Assembly (NCBI GenBank): GCA_015488855.1
Contig: WFMY01000226.1
Coordinates: 1-7,422 of the forward strand
Length of the DNA: 7,422 bases
Source of the DNA: Helicobacteraceae bacterium
GTDB lineage: Bacteria > Campylobacterota > Campylobacteria > Campylobacterales > Sulfurimonadaceae
Direction: 5' to 3'
The notes under the pieces were generated by a model. The model saw only the letters and a program-made list of their open reading frames with translations. It was not told the origin of the DNA and did not search any database. This document shows, piece after piece, positions 6,683 through 7,422 of this stretch. The position numbers and the translations under genes were made by a program. Position 1 is the first letter of the stretch, and each line of letters begins with the position of its first letter.

Positions 6683-7422
6683 GTGCAATTTTCTGCCCCT
6701 CTCAAATCAAACTCTAAAAAAATTATGCTCCTTGGCTCAGGTGAGTTGGCAAAAGAAGTTATCATCGAAGCACAACGCTTAGGTCTTGAGACTATTGCAG
6801 TTGATCGTTATGATAATGCTCCAGCGCATCATGTAGCACATCGTTCTTATGTTATCAACATGCAGGATAAAGATGCTCTTCTTGAGGTTATCCGTAGAGA
6901 AAAACCTGACTATATCCTCCCTGAGATAGAGGCTATCGCCATAGATGCACTCTTTGAAGCAGAAGCAGAGGGGTTCAACATCATCCCAAATGCTGATGCA
7001 GTCAGTAAAACGATGAACCGTAAAAATATCCGTACCTTTGCAGCAGAAGAGTTAGGATTAAAAACGGGGGCGTACAGATTTGTAACAACACAAGAGGGTA
7101 TGTTAGAAGCTGGGCTTGAACTTGGTTTTCCAGTGGTAATCAAACCTGTTATGAGTTCATCAGGGCATGGACAGTCTATAGCGAGAAGTGAAACGGATAT
7201 CCCTGCATCTTGGGAAGAAGCAAAAGAGGCAAGAGGTGATGCAAGTGAGCTTATAGTAGAAGCATTTGTGGATTTTGATTATGAGATCACTATGCTTACG
7301 GCTAGAAATGCCAAAGAGACAGTGTTTTGTGAGCCTATAGGGCATGAACAGCGTGATGGGGACTATGTGTTTTCATGGCAGCCAGCTCAGATGAGCAATA
7401 CAGCAAAACAAAAAGCACAAGA
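6683..7422 (+). CDS. purT: Formate-dependent GAR transformylase 2, PurT (3' end outside window)
   Basis: PurT is an ATP-grasp enzyme that formylates glycinamide ribonucleotide (GAR) with formate and ATP in cytosolic purine synthesis. The visible 246 residues cover the N-terminal lobe and part of the ATP-grasp fold; E. coli PurT has 392. Aligned with E. coli from memory at an offset of one, GAR-binding Glu22 and Glu82 are E21 (MLLGSGEL) and E81 (PEIEAIA), and the ATP residues Arg114 and Lys155 are R113 and K154. The glycine-rich ATP loop reads SSGHGQ (159-164), where E. coli has SSGKGQ. EAFVDFDYEIT and the EQRDGDY...SWQPAQMS block also match. The start is GTG 6683: the 14 residues before Met15 (base 6725) align with the E. 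coli N-terminus (SAPL against GTPL) and AAGGG precedes the GTG, so the internal ATG is too late. It has its own sigma-70 promoter and no flagellar link. The frame stays open to the window edge. Confidence 0.95.
   Translation, partial: MQFSAPLKSNSKKIMLLGSGELAKEVIIEAQRLGLETIAVDRYDNAPAHHVAHRSYVINMQDKDALLEVIRREKPDYILPEIEAIAIDALFEAEAEGFNIIPNADAVSKTMNRKNIRTFAAEELGLKTGAYRFVTTQEGMLEAGLELGFPVVIKPVMSSSGHGQSIARSETDIPASWEEAKEARGDASELIVEAFVDFDYEITMLTARNAKETVFCEPIGHEQRDGDYVFSWQPAQMSNTAKQKAQ

Noticed and set aside
6910..7345. Minus-strand open frames inside purT
   Set aside because: They lie opposite strongly conserved PurT sequence and resemble no known protein.

Overview
The window is AT-rich chromosomal DNA from a motile member of the Campylobacterota (former Epsilonproteobacteria). 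The order fliK, flgD, flgE-like paralog matches what I know of Helicobacter and Campylobacter (for example the Cj0041-Cj0043 cluster), the hook protein is of the long Campylobacterota type, and both flagellar transcription units begin with sigma-54 (-24/-12) promoters. A Sulfurimonas- or Sulfuricurvum-like genus is plausible, but that is only an impression.

Layout, all on the + strand. Bases 1-272 hold the C-terminal end of an outer-membrane beta-barrel protein. It is followed at once by a small exported LPP20/FlgP-like protein (281-727) whose ribosome binding site overlaps the barrel gene's stop codon. A sigma-54 promoter, enclosed by a perfect 10-bp inverted repeat, lies at 741-757 and drives fliK (801-2444, hook-length ruler), flgD (2465-3151, hook cap) and a 419-residue FlgE-like protein (3163-4422). 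A second sigma-54 promoter (4432-4448) precedes flgE (4506-6638), the 710-residue hook subunit. After a short gap with an extended -10 sigma-70 promoter, purT (6683 to the window end) starts with GTG and runs off the edge. It is a purine-synthesis gene unrelated to flagella.

The four central genes work together in hook assembly: FlgD caps the growing hook, FlgE polymerises beneath the cap, FliK measures hook length and switches export specificity, and the FlgE-like paralog probably forms a minor axial or junction element. Middle-class (sigma-54) timing is expected for them. The LPP20 protein may belong to the outer-membrane disk or motor scaffold, but that rests on family and neighbourhood only.

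I see no mobile element, CRISPR array, RNA gene or unknown multi-gene system. The points most worth a second look are regulatory (the inverted repeat around the fliK promoter, the hairpin covering the purT ribosome binding site) and structural (FliK repeats, the short FlgE paralog, the LPP20 protein without a lipobox).
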